This document shows positions 44,845-54,379 of a stretch of 64,000 bases of DNA, one piece after another. The notes below the pieces were generated by a model. That model worked only from the letters and a program-made list of their open reading frames with translations. It made no database searches and was not told the origin of the DNA. The position numbers were made by a program, and so were the translations under genes. Position 1 is the stretch's first letter, and the number at the start of each line of letters is the position of its first letter. The DNA is from CAUZIZ01 sp965218775 (GTDB taxonomy: Bacteria > Acidobacteriota > UBA6911 > RPQK01 > JAJDTT01): positions 248,001 through 312,000 of the forward strand of contig CBDCLS010000004.1 in NCBI GenBank assembly GCA_965218775.1. The letters are read 5' to 3'.

Positions 44845-44938
44845 TCCGATCTGACCGCAATCGAACGGCGGCTTTCGCCTACAACCGGCCGTTCAGATTC
44901 TCCCCGAGAACGTCGAAATGAACGACCGCTAACCGGCC
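44845..44938. repeat. Dispersed GAACGACCGCT repeat, copy A
   Basis: Contains GATC-GACCGCAATCGAACG, GGCTTTCGCCT and AACGTCGAAATGAACGACCG blocks with internal inverted repeats (AACCGGCCGTTC). Related sequence is at 47981 (reversed) and 53629. Part of the 44.2-45.1 kb stretch, which holds no protein gene. Confidence 0.6.
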
Positions 44939-45096
44939 AAGAGTAGTCATTCCGCTCTGGAGATGCATTCTATCCCCGGTGCTTCTCCGGCAGCAGCGAT
45001 TCCAGGGTTTCCGCCGTATCGATCGAGTGATTTCTGACGATATCCTTATAGCTTTCCAACTGGACGATAACTGGACGGCATGCAGGCGGGCTCGGC

Positions 45097-47706
45097 TCAG
45101 CGATCGGTGGGCACTTTCTGTTCGAGTTCCTCGAACCAGTTGAGGACGACGCTAAAGTGGGTTGGCTCTTCCATAAAGATTCTGAACATCACAAAGTGCG
45201 TTCCGTCGGGTGAAATGTCATAGAACCCTGAATCGCCGATGCCCACTCTGAATAAGAGTTGAGCAGTTTGTGGCTGAAGTGTCGGCTTGGTTTGAAGGGG
45301 AACCACCAGGAGGCCTCTCAGGCTACGATAGAAAAGCTCTTTGCCGCTAGGAGCCCACACGGGCCTTCTCCCTCCGCCATTGGATATCAGAATCAGCTTA
45401 CCTCGTTCGGGATAGGAGGTGACATAAACCTCATGCTCACCGGACCGATCTGAAGTGAAGGCTATCCAACGTCCGTCCGGTGAGAAGCTCGCCTCATACT
45501 CACGGAATTGCGTCTTAAGGAAGGGCTTCGGCGCACCGCCGAGAGGGAGCATCCAAATGTCCAAATCACTTTCGGTATGGAATTCCGTAAATGCTAAGAC
45601 TTTGCCGTCAGGAGACCATGAGGAGGGACTCTGATAGTTCTCGCTCCTTGTGAGTTGCTCGGCCTCACCGCTGCCATCGAAGGGCTTCGAATAGATACCG
45701 GGTTTACCAGTCCTATCTGAGCTAAACGCCAACTGCTTGCCGTCGGGACTCCAGAGGGCACGTCCACTGTTACCCTCAAACGTAAACGGGGTAGATAAGG
45801 CACGATCGATCTCGTAAATCCAGAGTCTCGCCTCTCCAGATTCTTCTACGTTGATGCTCAGATGTTTGCCATCGGGAGAAAACCGTGGCATAGGAGCTAA
45901 ACCTTTGACTTCTGGCACCAGTTCACTTTCACCTTGTCTATTCACCCAGAAGAGACCGTCGGTCGGGCCAGCTGGAATGCGAACAAGCGTTCCGTTACTG
46001 GAAAACGTGAAGTCAACCGATCGACCCACTTCCGGCAGAATGGGCACTGGATCGCCTGCCAGTTCGAGCTTTGTAGAATCAAACGGCACCGCTCTATGGC
46101 CCTGGTCAATGTCTCGATAAAGGAGGTGTCCAGTGGGAGCATATCGAGGATACTGCCCTGTACCCAGCGTCTTCCTCTCGCCACTCTCTAGTGAGAGCAC
46201 TCCGAATTCTTGGGGACGATCTTTAGGATAGATACCGAGCAGCACCGCATCGCCACCCGGAAGTAGCTCGGGCCAACAGAGAAACCTCTCGTCCTCCTCC
46301 TTATCGTGGATTCTCTCAGGAGTGCCTCCAACTTCGGAAACCCTTTGAATCCCTGGTCCATGTGTTGCAAACAGGATCTTGCCATCTTCACCCCAACTGG
46401 CTCCACACACGGTGCTTTCTACGGTACAGATGGTCACGGCCGGCCCACCGCCAAGTGGCACTTTCTTCAGTGTCGTCCTGTTTGCGGCAAAGCCCACCCA
46501 CTTTCCATCCGGGGAGAAGAAGAGGCTTGTTGCACCCTCGGTGCCCTCAATAGGGCTCGCCTCAAACTGGCCCAGGGGACGGTGATAGATCTCTTGTTGA
46601 TGGCCTGAACGCTTGCCCAGATAGACCAGGTGATTACCATCAGGTGAAAGCCTCATTCTGTAGATTAGAGGGGATGTGGCGAAGGGGGAGGGCAAGTTGA
46701 TGCTGAAACGCTTCGGGTTAGGCGGCTCAGATGGGGGTTCCCAGTAGGCAACAACTGCAAAGACCGCAAATACAGCGGCTACTGCCCACGGAAGGACTCG
46801 CTGCCAGGATGACCGGGGAAGGCGTGCTTCAACCCTCACAGGGGTGGTGCCAAAAGGCTCACTGAGAGCGACGCTGATCTCGATCCGGGCGTCGCCAATA
46901 TGCTGGAGCCGTTCATGCGAATCCTTCTGCAAGCATCGCCGGAGGAGATCCTGGATTCTCCAAGGTGTGTCGTCTGGCAATGCTGCCCAGTCCGGCTCCT
47001 TTTGAAGCACCTTGGCAATGCAATCGGAGATCGTCTCTCCACCAAATTCTTGCCTGCCAGTCAGAGCCTCATAGAGCACACAGCCAAAGGCCCAGATATC
47101 GGTTCTCTTGTCTACGGGCTTGCCCCTGGCCTGCTCGGGACTCATGTAAGCGGCTGTTCCCAGGATCACGCCAGCAGAAGTCATCTCGCCCGTTCGCGTG
47201 GGTGAGTGGGAGATGTCGGCAGCAGGGATCTCGCCCTCTAATGCCTTGGCTAGACCAAAGTCCAGAATCTTGACCTTACCCTCGGGAGTGATACTGACGT
47301 TGGCAGGCTTCAGGTCCCGGTGGATCACTCCACTCTCATGCGCGGCCTCCAGACCCTCGGCAATCTGGCGACAGACTTCTAGAGCCTCCTCAACGGGCAG
47401 GGGTCCCTTGGCTACACGCTGAGCCAGGGTTTCACCCTCCACCAACTCCATCGCAAGAAAATGAACTCCATCCGATTGCTCAAAGCTGTGTATGGCGGCA
47501 ATGTTCGGATGATTCAGCGAGGCCAGGACCTGAGCTTCCCGCTGGAACCTGGCCAGCCTCTCGTCATCCTGGGTGAATCGCTCCGGGAGGACCTTGATGG
47601 CGACTTCGCGCTTCAGAGTGGTGTCCTCGGCCCGATACACTTCACCCATGCCGCCTTCACCGAGTTTCTCCAAGATGCGATAGTGCGAGATGGTCTGGCC
47701 TATCAG
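45097..47706 (-). CDS. Ser/Thr protein kinase with TM helix and TolB-like beta-propeller
   Basis: 869 residues. Kinase domain (1-280): G-loop LGEGGMGEVYRAED, VAIKVLPE, catalytic HRDLKPANV, metal-binding LDFGLAKAL and APE-type MSPEQARGK. One TM helix (VLPWAVAAVFAVFAVVAYW, about 300). The rest is a WD40/TolB-type propeller outside the membrane with repeated FSPDGK motifs. This architecture is abundant in Acidobacteriota and probably senses an external ligand. The normal N-terminus (IGQTISHYRILEKLG) is reached only with a CTG start at 47706, placed 6 bases after GGAGG; the first conventional start would remove part of the kinase N-lobe. Confidence 0.9.
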   Translation of the reverse strand: MIGQTISHYRILEKLGEGGMGEVYRAEDTTLKREVAIKVLPERFTQDDERLARFQREAQVLASLNHPNIAAIHSFEQSDGVHFLAMELVEGETLAQRVAKGPLPVEEALEVCRQIAEGLEAAHESGVIHRDLKPANVSITPEGKVKILDFGLAKALEGEIPAADISHSPTRTGEMTSAGVILGTAAYMSPEQARGKPVDKRTDIWAFGCVLYEALTGRQEFGGETISDCIAKVLQKEPDWAALPDDTPWRIQDLLRRCLQKDSHERLQHIGDARIEISVALSEPFGTTPVRVEARLPRSSWQRVLPWAVAAVFAVFAVVAYWEPPSEPPNPKRFSINLPSPFATSPLIYRMRLSPDGNHLVYLGKRSGHQQEIYHRPLGQFEASPIEGTEGATSLFFSPDGKWVGFAANRTTLKKVPLGGGPAVTICTVESTVCGASWGEDGKILFATHGPGIQRVSEVGGTPERIHDKEEDERFLCWPELLPGGDAVLLGIYPKDRPQEFGVLSLESGERKTLGTGQYPRYAPTGHLLYRDIDQGHRAVPFDSTKLELAGDPVPILPEVGRSVDFTFSSNGTLVRIPAGPTDGLFWVNRQGESELVPEVKGLAPMPRFSPDGKHLSINVEESGEARLWIYEIDRALSTPFTFEGNSGRALWSPDGKQLAFSSDRTGKPGIYSKPFDGSGEAEQLTRSENYQSPSSWSPDGKVLAFTEFHTESDLDIWMLPLGGAPKPFLKTQFREYEASFSPDGRWIAFTSDRSGEHEVYVTSYPERGKLILISNGGGRRPVWAPSGKELFYRSLRGLLVVPLQTKPTLQPQTAQLLFRVGIGDSGFYDISPDGTHFVMFRIFMEEPTHFSVVLNWFEELEQKVPTDR

Positions 47707-48201
47707 CGCGGGCCTCCGAACTAAAAGGGGAGCCTAACTGGAAAATACTAGATCTTTGAATCTGGAAGGGCAATCCCAGGGCAGCATATATAGAAATCGG
47801 CAGGATAGGCGGTATTCAATCCGCTTTTCCGCTGACACTCGGAATCTCGTTCGCTGCGAAGCTGGTCGTGCACTTGAAACTGCCATCTTTGCCTTTGTTT
47901 CTCGAAAGGCGACCCATTTCAGCCACAAGCTCTTCTTGGTCGTATGACGGCTTGATCTGCCCGGAGTGGCTGCTCTTGGCCCCTTAGCGGTCGTTCATTC
48001 GGCGTTTCCGCGGGAAACTTGAATGACCGGTTCTAGGCGGAACCGGTCTCTCAGGGGCCATCTACTCTGAAACCGTTTTTGCGGTCAGATCTGCGCTATC
48101 ATACCGGCGCTCGATTTGATCGCAATCCTAGAAGCCGAAATTCGCGATCGAGTGATTTCTGTTTTGTTTCGACAACTGACGCCTCAAGGCGAAGGTACAT
48201 C
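47707..48201. repeat. Intergenic with dispersed repeat copy C
   Basis: 47981-48060 holds a reversed copy of the GAACGACCGCT repeat family (CCTTAGCGGTCGTTCATTC). The remainder has no gene I can recognise. 48116-48165 shares CGATCGAGTGATTTCTG with 45020, a hint of further recombined integration-site sequence. Confidence 0.5.
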
Positions 48202-48342
48202 GTGACCTTGATTCAGGTTCTACTGCTGGTTCTTGGAATTCTGGTTTGCCAGCGGTTGGGAGGGACCACGTCGCTGATCCTCTTACTAGTCGCCATCGTG
48301 ACCACAGTGGTGTGGTCAGGAATCCAGGGCTACCGGAAGTGA
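48202..48342 (+). CDS. Small membrane protein (46 aa)
   Basis: From a GTG with GAAGG 6 bases upstream: TLIQVLLLVLGILVCQRLGG then a second hydrophobic run TSLILLLVAIVTTVVW and a GIQGYRK tail. Two TM helices are likely. No family recognised; short length lowers confidence. Confidence 0.45.
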   Translation: MTLIQVLLLVLGILVCQRLGGTTSLILLLVAIVTTVVWSGIQGYRK

Positions 48343-48394
48343 CCGGTTCAAACGTCACCCCAGCGGTCGGGAGCTGACGTCGCTGGACACTTTT

Positions 48395-48557
48395 ATGGTC
48401 CCCGAATACGGCCCCTTCAGAGAACGGCTCGAAGAGTACATCCTAACCTTTCCCATGGCACAAGGACGACGAGACGCTCTGCCTGCTATTCGATCGGCTC
48501 TGTGACGAAGGGGTTGAGAGCGTGGAGGAAGAATTAGACCGGCGGAGTATAGACTAG
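48395..48557 (+). pseudogene. Small gene remnant, one frameshift
   Basis: Reads MVPEYGPFRERLEEYILTF, shifts frame near 48457, then WHKDDETLCLLFDRLCDEGV and ESVEEELDRRSID to the TAG at 48555-48557. The last part recurs at 63470 (RLCDEGAESVEQEFEGRNID) in front of a paralogous glycosidase-like gene. FRERLEEYI-like residues also occur at 53300. Function unknown. Confidence 0.5.
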
Positions 48558-50265
48558 ACTAGTTCCCATCCCAGAATTGACTTTTAAGCTTTGTTAATTA
48601 GCTGATTCTAAGATACTTAATATACCATAGGCAGCGGGCAAAGACCACTTTGTGCCCGGTGGACCCTTTTTCGCCAGCAGGAGGATGACGGAGCTGGATT
48701 TTGCAGACACTGCGGCCGCAGCTCCGAGCGTTTTGGGTTCCAAGAGGCTGCAACGGTCTCAGGGAAGCAAACGGGCCAGAACGAGCAGGTTGTAGCTGAC
48801 CACGGAAGCCTGCACGTACTGCTGGAAGTGCTCCCAGCCTTTCCAGGTGCAGCGGTCCAGCCCGAAGACGCGCTTGAGCCACGAGATACAACCCTCAATG
48901 CCGGCGCGAAAACGTCTCAACTGTTTGTAAAGCCAGCTGGAGCGCACCATCTCGCTGATCGGCAGACTTCCCTTGCGATCAAAGGCGGCATCCTGGATGC
49001 CCTCCCCTTTGGCCCAGGTCAAATTGGCTTGGCTGTAAAAGCCCCGGTCCGCCGCCATCTGACGCGGATAGCGACCGTAGACCTCTCGATGGGCTCCGAG
49101 CAAGGGTTGGAGCTGACCCACATCGGCCGGGTTTCCAGCCAGGACTTCACAGTTCAAGATCAGCGACGAGCGACCGCCGGTCAGAAAGATCTTGTGCCCA
49201 TAGGTCGGTTCGCGCTGGCCTTTTTTGATGATGTCCGTATGCTCTTCAAAAATCGAAAAGACCTTCTCGGCGGCGGGCACGGTCTCGCCGCGCAGGACGC
49301 GTCGCTCCGTTTGATCGATGACCCGGGCCATCAGCTTCAGGTAATGCTCCAAGGAGACCAGCAGCGCCACGGTCAGCAGGTCGGCGGCCGGCAAATCGGC
49401 TTGCAAGGCCGTGAGGCCGTAGCCGTAGGTTTTGCGGGCGACCTTCAACAGATCGCGATAGGCGCGCTGGCGTTTGGCTCCTCGGCCGTTGGCGATCTGA
49501 AAAGCCCGCCGCTTGGCTCGTCGGCTGTGGTTGGTAAAGACCACCGCCGTCGACGCCTGGCCTTCGGCTTCGAGCGCGCCTTGTCGCTCCTTGAGCTGTC
49601 CCAGAAGCCGGCTCACCGTGCGCACCGCATCGTCGAGCAGGGCACTGTCGGTCGGATGATGAATGTCGCTCTCGACGGCGGTCGAATCGAGGCGGATGCG
49701 CTGGCCCTTTTCCAGTCCCTTCTGAGCGGCCCAGCCCACCAAGACGGTATTGATCTCTTTCCAGCTGGCTTCAGAGATCTTCGAGATATTGCGCTGCAGG
49801 GTGGACCTATTCGGCATCCAGCCCAGGGGGTGACGCACAAAACTGCGGAAGCTCTGGGAGTCGAGTAGGTGAAAGGCCAGCTGCTCGTAGCTGAAGCCGT
49901 GCAGCTGTTTGACGAGGGTCGCTCGTAGGACAAACTCGGCACTGAGTCCGCTGGCGCCTTTCTGCGGATTGGAAGTGTCACATAGATCCTGTAAAACTAA
50001 GGCCGAGATCCGGGGATTGTGGTCCAGGATCTCGGAGATCTTTTCCAGTTCCCGGGCCATTTGGTGGTCGGGGAAAATGTGGCAAAGGGGGAGTCGTTCT
50101 TCCGTTTTCTGGCGCAACGTTGGGCCTCCTTTTTCGAGTTAACTTCTTTGTTTTCAATTTGTTCGCACCAAAAGATTAACAAAGAGGTCTGACAAAAAAG
50201 GGAGGCCACATCCCCACCTTACTCCTTCATTTTCAGCTATTTAAAGTCCTTGGGATGGGAACTAG
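48558..50265 (-). mobile_element. ISNCY-like insertion sequence
   Basis: 1,708 bp with inverted ends CTAGTTCCCATCCCA. Target duplication ACTAG at 48553-48557 and 50266-50270; the left copy is part of the stop codon of the small remnant. Comparison with the empty paralogous site at 63526 (ATAGACTAGCCAGAAG) confirms both boundaries. Separates the glycosidase-like gene at 50353 from its original upstream region. Confidence 0.88.
48759..50117 (-). CDS. ISNCY-like transposase
   Basis: 452 residues. IRLDSTAVESDIHHPTDSAL is the typical segment of ISNCY/ISDol1-type transposases and carries the first Asp; QMAADRGFYSQ holds the second Asp and IEGCISWLKRVFGLDR the Glu. The N-terminal GASGLSAEFVLRATLVKQ is the related DUF4372/772-like region. 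Complete. Confidence 0.88.
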   Translation of the reverse strand: MRQKTEERLPLCHIFPDHQMARELEKISEILDHNPRISALVLQDLCDTSNPQKGASGLSAEFVLRATLVKQLHGFSYEQLAFHLLDSQSFRSFVRHPLGWMPNRSTLQRNISKISEASWKEINTVLVGWAAQKGLEKGQRIRLDSTAVESDIHHPTDSALLDDAVRTVSRLLGQLKERQGALEAEGQASTAVVFTNHSRRAKRRAFQIANGRGAKRQRAYRDLLKVARKTYGYGLTALQADLPAADLLTVALLVSLEHYLKLMARVIDQTERRVLRGETVPAAEKVFSIFEEHTDIIKKGQREPTYGHKIFLTGGRSSLILNCEVLAGNPADVGQLQPLLGAHREVYGRYPRQMAADRGFYSQANLTWAKGEGIQDAAFDRKGSLPISEMVRSSWLYKQLRRFRAGIEGCISWLKRVFGLDRCTWKGWEHFQQYVQASVVSYNLLVLARLLP

Positions 50266-50352
50266 ACTAGCCAGAAGAGAGGTCCCATGATGGAACTGAT
50301 GCTCAACTCTATCAGTGGCAACGGTGATTCCCCCCGAAAAGGAGGATGGAGA

Positions 50353-51831
50353 ATGAGAATCGGATTGATCTCGATCTGCCTGGTTTCTGTGCTCCTATTC
50401 GTGGCAGCGGAGAATGCCCTGGCAGAGCAGCCCGGCTCCGAGGAGCCCCTGGACATCGGCTCCCGGCTGGAGCTCTTCGTCGACGACTACCTGGTGGATA
50501 CACTCGAAGGGCTGGAGCACAAGCTTCATTCACCCCACTCTGCCGGGACGGTCCTGATCTTCGACAAGCCGTGGGAGGGGGTCACCAGCGGGAATTCAGT
50601 GGGCGTCTTCCAGGATGACGATCTCTATCGCATGTATTACCGAGGCAGCAGCCATAAAGGCTATGCACTGGAGTCCCTTCTGGAGCCCGGTGAAGTCGTC
50701 ATCCCCGAGCACCCCTATGCCGTCGGTTATGCCGAGAGCCGGGACGGCGTTCACTGGACCCGTCCCTCCCTGGGAATCCTGGAGTTCCAGGGCTCCAAGG
50801 ACAATAACATCGTCTGGATGGGAAAGGGTTCTGGTGCCTTCCTTCCCTTCAAAGACCCCAATCCCGAGGCTCCTGCCCAGGAGCGCTACAAGGCGGTGGG
50901 TCCCGACAGTGGCGCGCTGTGGGCCTTCGTTTCCCCGGACGCGATCCATTGGCGGGAGATGCAAGAGAAACCTATCCTCACGGACGGCGCCTTCGACTCG
51001 CCCAATCTGGCCTTCTGGGACTCCATCCAGCAGCGTTATGTAGCCGTCTACCGGGACTTCGTCAACGGGGTCCGCACCATCAAGATCGCCACGTCCTCGG
51101 ATTTCAGGAACTGGACCGCGGGTCAGTGGGGCGAGTTCGGCAAGGCGCCCAGCGAGCACCTCTACACGAACGCCACTCGTCCCTACTTCCGGGCTCCCCA
51201 CATCTACCTGGCGTTTCCAAGGCGCTTCCACCCCTGGAAGGCCATGGGGCCCTTCAACCAGGCCCATGCCGGGGGTTGCTCCGACGCCATCTTCATGTCG
51301 AGCCGGGATACCATCCACTGGAATCGGTATCTGGAGGCCTTCATCCGTCCAGGCCGGGAGGTGCGCAACTGGTCCCACCGCTCCAACACCCCGGCCTGGG
51401 GCCTGCTGGCCACCGCGCCGGATGAGATCTCCCTTTTCGTCGAGCGTCACTACACCTTCCCCAGCAACCACCTGGAGCGCATGGTGATCCGGACGGACGG
51501 GTTCGTCTCACTGCACGCGGGCTATTCTGGAGGAGAGCTGATTACCAGACCACTCTCCTTCCAAGGGGACAACCTGGCCCTGAACTTCGCCACCTCTGCC
51601 GCGGGCAGTATTCGCCTGGAGATCCAGGATGCCCAAGGGAACCCACTACCTGGATTCGCCCTGGAGGACTCGCCCCTGATCTGGGGAGATGAGATCGAGC
51701 ATACGGTGCGGTGGAAACGGACCCATGCCAAGTCGACTTCAGATAATCCCCTGGCCAGGATAGCCGGGAAGCCGGTCCGCCTGCGCTTCGTGATGAAGGA
51801 TGCGGATCTCTACTCCCTGAGGTTCAGGTAG
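50353..51831 (+). CDS. Secreted beta-propeller glycosidase-like protein
   Basis: 492 residues. Start set by AAGGAGG 7 bases upstream. Signal peptide (IGLISICLVSVLLFVAAENALA). The body has repeated blade motifs typical of five-bladed GH32/43/130-like proteins: RLELFVDDYLVDTLEG, YYRGSSHKGYAL, YAESRDGVHWTRPSLG, FVSPDAIHWREM, TIKIATSSDFRNWT. C-terminal about 130 residues resemble a beta-sandwich (NLALNFATSAAGSIRLEIQD). Exact family and substrate not known. Closely related to the genes at 63616 and, more distantly, 61783. An ISNCY element sits 83 bases upstream. Confidence 0.75.
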   Translation: MRIGLISICLVSVLLFVAAENALAEQPGSEEPLDIGSRLELFVDDYLVDTLEGLEHKLHSPHSAGTVLIFDKPWEGVTSGNSVGVFQDDDLYRMYYRGSSHKGYALESLLEPGEVVIPEHPYAVGYAESRDGVHWTRPSLGILEFQGSKDNNIVWMGKGSGAFLPFKDPNPEAPAQERYKAVGPDSGALWAFVSPDAIHWREMQEKPILTDGAFDSPNLAFWDSIQQRYVAVYRDFVNGVRTIKIATSSDFRNWTAGQWGEFGKAPSEHLYTNATRPYFRAPHIYLAFPRRFHPWKAMGPFNQAHAGGCSDAIFMSSRDTIHWNRYLEAFIRPGREVRNWSHRSNTPAWGLLATAPDEISLFVERHYTFPSNHLERMVIRTDGFVSLHAGYSGGELITRPLSFQGDNLALNFATSAAGSIRLEIQDAQGNPLPGFALEDSPLIWGDEIEHTVRWKRTHAKSTSDNPLARIAGKPVRLRFVMKDADLYSLRFR

Positions 51832-51901
51832 GAGCAGAGTCGCCAACTCGTCCGGGGGCTCTTGCTCCTGTCGCAGTAGGAAGCCTGGGACATTCTGCTT
51901 C

Positions 51902-53191
51902 CTAGCCGTGGCTTCGCTCTATGTCTGTTACACCAGGATTGGTCGGTACTCTCGACAAGAACCCGAGGGAGACAGCCGCAGCAAGGAGGGCGAAGGTAAA
52001 GCTGGCAGGAAAGCCGGACCAGTCGGTGAGAGCGCCGTGCAAGGCTGGGCCCGCACTACTCACAGGGGCAACCAGGGTAAGGAGGGAGAGGTTTCTCACT
52101 CCCGAGGAGGCAGATGAGACACTGACGGCATAGTTGGGGAAATAAGCTCCTCCCAGCTCTCCCGCTCCCATCAGTCCAAAGGCCATGAGATAAGCGTACC
52201 CAGGGACACTCCAGCCCCACACGATCGCTGCTGCGAGGAGCAATACCGTGGTGACCAAAGGTGCTCGAATTCCTTTTCTCATCGCGATGACGCCCAGGAG
52301 GAATCCCCCTGCCGACTTGAACCCGAATCGCAAGGCCATGATGATCCCAGAAAACTGCTTGGGATCGCCCCCCAGCACCACTCGGCTGTACAGCGAAAGA
52401 TTGGGCATGGCGCTGATCGTCAGGCGCCAGAAGAAGTAGGCAAGCCACAGAGAGGTCAGTGTTCGAGATTGGACAAAGGACTTTACTGAGGTCACCAGGT
52501 ACTTTGAAAAGGGCTCTCTTCGCTCCTGTTCGACAGGCTCCACCCGATAGAGCCTGCTCAGCAAAGCAACGGCCGCTATGGAGGGTGCTCCGATGAGGTA
52601 GAGGCAGGCGAAGTCGTAGGGATAGGGCAGGGAGGGGATTCCCCCGTTGAGCACGAATTGAGCCCAGAGTGAACCCAGGACAGCCGCGATGGGACCAAAG
52701 GTGAAAGTCCACTTCAGTGCTCGGGCCCGGCCCTCGACGGTCGTTCCTCTTCTCAGGCACTGGTACTTGAATACGTGGGAAGTCGAACCGGAGACGCCCT
52801 GAATCAGCCCTTGGCCGATGACGGCTAGGAGGCGTACCGAATCGCTGAAGGGATAGATGAGGACCATTCCGACTGCGATCAGCAGCGAAGCGGTCACCAG
52901 ATTGGCGACCACTACGGTAGCCCGGACCAGCCGATGAGGCACGATCCAAGAGAGGACAAAGGGCATGAGTGCGCCCAGCATATAGGCAGATACGGGTAGG
53001 TTGGCTAGGGTCGCGCTGGCTCCCAGTTTGTCACACAATGCTGCCTGAACCACTCCGATGTAGACAACGGGAGCGGCAAAGTAGACCAGCAGATTCGAGG
53101 CACCGAAAAGGAGCCCGTTCCGGCGGTCGTTAGCGGCCCTGATGGAGTCGGGCAGTTCGGGCGCGACTGGCTTCTCGCTTTCTGACGTCAT
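51902..53191 (-). CDS. Major facilitator superfamily transporter
   Basis: 429 residues with about 12 hydrophobic segments. LLFGASNLLVYFAAPVVYIG is TM1; a central loop (RVEPVEQERREPFSKY) separates two six-helix halves. RHGxA-like LPVSAYMLGALMPFV and the second-half GFKSAGGFLLGVIAMRKGIR fit MFS A-type motifs. Substrate unknown; beside a glycosidase-like gene a sugar or sugar-acid is possible. Confidence 0.85.
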   Translation of the reverse strand: MTSESEKPVAPELPDSIRAANDRRNGLLFGASNLLVYFAAPVVYIGVVQAALCDKLGASATLANLPVSAYMLGALMPFVLSWIVPHRLVRATVVVANLVTASLLIAVGMVLIYPFSDSVRLLAVIGQGLIQGVSGSTSHVFKYQCLRRGTTVEGRARALKWTFTFGPIAAVLGSLWAQFVLNGGIPSLPYPYDFACLYLIGAPSIAAVALLSRLYRVEPVEQERREPFSKYLVTSVKSFVQSRTLTSLWLAYFFWRLTISAMPNLSLYSRVVLGGDPKQFSGIIMALRFGFKSAGGFLLGVIAMRKGIRAPLVTTVLLLAAAIVWGWSVPGYAYLMAFGLMGAGELGGAYFPNYAVSVSSASSGVRNLSLLTLVAPVSSAGPALHGALTDWSGFPASFTFALLAAAVSLGFLSRVPTNPGVTDIERSHG

Positions 53192-53628
53192 CCTGCTCGC
53201 TGTGGATCGCTCTGAACATCCCCCGATCCTAGCCGAATATAGTGGCTACTCAGAGCAAAGGGAACTCTGGTGCGTCAACCGATCCTTAGAATCACCCCAT
53301 GGCCTCCGCGAGCGCTTCGAGGAGTACATATTTGAGCGCACCAGAGACTGTCTCCTCCGTCGTTCGCCTGATCATGGAGCAGCAGGGCAAGGTCAGCTAC
53401 GAGAAGCGAGAATCTTCCGGCTTATGCGGCAAGGAAAGCGGGGATGCCAATTACTGCCGGGCCATGGGTTCTGGTGGAGTTTGAGAACGGGTTCAGGATG
53501 GTGGTGGATGGCGGGGCGCAATTCGAAAGGTCAGATAGGAAGGGCGGACCTTCTAAGACGAGCACCGGGGATTTCCCGCTCACTTGAAGGGGCGTGTAAT
53601 AGCCGGCACCCGATCTGACAGACAGCCT
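53192..53628. other. Degenerate intergenic region
   Basis: Contains a LRERFEEYIFERT reading near 53300 that resembles the small remnant at 48395, broken across frames, and a 47-codon frame (53444-53587, MPITAGPWVLVEFENGF) with AAGGAAAG upstream that could be a small gene. No firm call. Confidence 0.35.
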
Positions 53629-53880
53629 CCGATTTGATCGCAATCGAACGACCGCTTTCGCCTGAGGCTGTGTGAAAAGTCATTCATGATTTCGGATTTG
53701 AAATTTTGACTTCATAGGATCGCGTGTAAGCCACGATCTCCGTCGTAGGAAGGGTAAAGAGACCCCTAAATCAAAGAGGTTTTGGACTTTTCACACACCC
53801 TCGCCTAAGAGCCGACATTCAGGTTCTGCCGCTGAAAACGTCGAATGAACGACCGCTTTCGCCCCGAGAAGCGGACGTTC
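53629..53880. repeat. Dispersed GAACGACCGCT repeat, copy B, interrupted
   Basis: Starts GATCGCAATCGAACGACC and ends AACGTCGAATGAACGACCGC; matches copy A at 44845 with a 139-bp element inserted in the middle (53664-53802). Confidence 0.6.
53664..53802. mobile_element. 139-bp MITE-like element
   Basis: Inverted ends GAGGCTGTGTGAAAAGTC and the complement of GAGGGTGTGTGAAAAGTC. Flanked by TCGCCT/CGCCT-type duplication (TCGCCT left; TCGCCT overlapping the right end). Sits inside repeat copy B. No coding capacity. Confidence 0.7.
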
Positions 53881-53894
53881 ACATCCACCAGTGA

Positions 53895-54155
53895 ATCTAC
53901 GAAGTCCAGCCGCTGATCTGTCCTCGATGCCCTCATCCAATGAGGACTCTGGCCTTCATCGAGGACCCTCGCGTCATCCTCCGCATCCTCCAGCACCTGG
54001 GTTCCTGGCAAAGAGCCCAGCGCTCTCCTCCTCCCCCACTCCTGGCCCACAAGCTGGAGGCCTTCCTGGCCACTCTCTCCCCCACCCAAGCGCAACAGGT
54101 TCGGGTCTCCACCAACTCCATCTTCTGGGACGATCTCCCCGTATTCGAGGACTGA
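53895..54155 (+). pseudogene. IS91-type transposase C-terminal remnant
   Basis: Reads YEVQPLICPRCPHPMRTLAF then IEDPRVILRILQHLGSW and ends SIFWDDLPVFED. The YEVxPLxCPRC-x3-MRxxAFIxDP-VI block is typical of the end of IS91-like transposases. A TGA bounds it upstream and the catalytic domains are missing. Confidence 0.75.
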
Positions 54156-54379
54156 GGAGCGAACCTCCCGCTGTCCTCTCCACTACCCGTGCGCCTGATT
54201 TCCCCTCTTCTTCCCGGTTTGACTCCCGGCCCAATTCTCCATCAGACGCTCCTCCCCTCACCCCGACGCTTCCGACCCCTCCACCTCCAGAATCTCCCCT
54301 CCAGAGACTCCAGTTCATCCCTTTTCTGGAGCCTCGTCGTTGGCACAACACCCCGGCTCAAAAAGCGATTTCCTATTGA

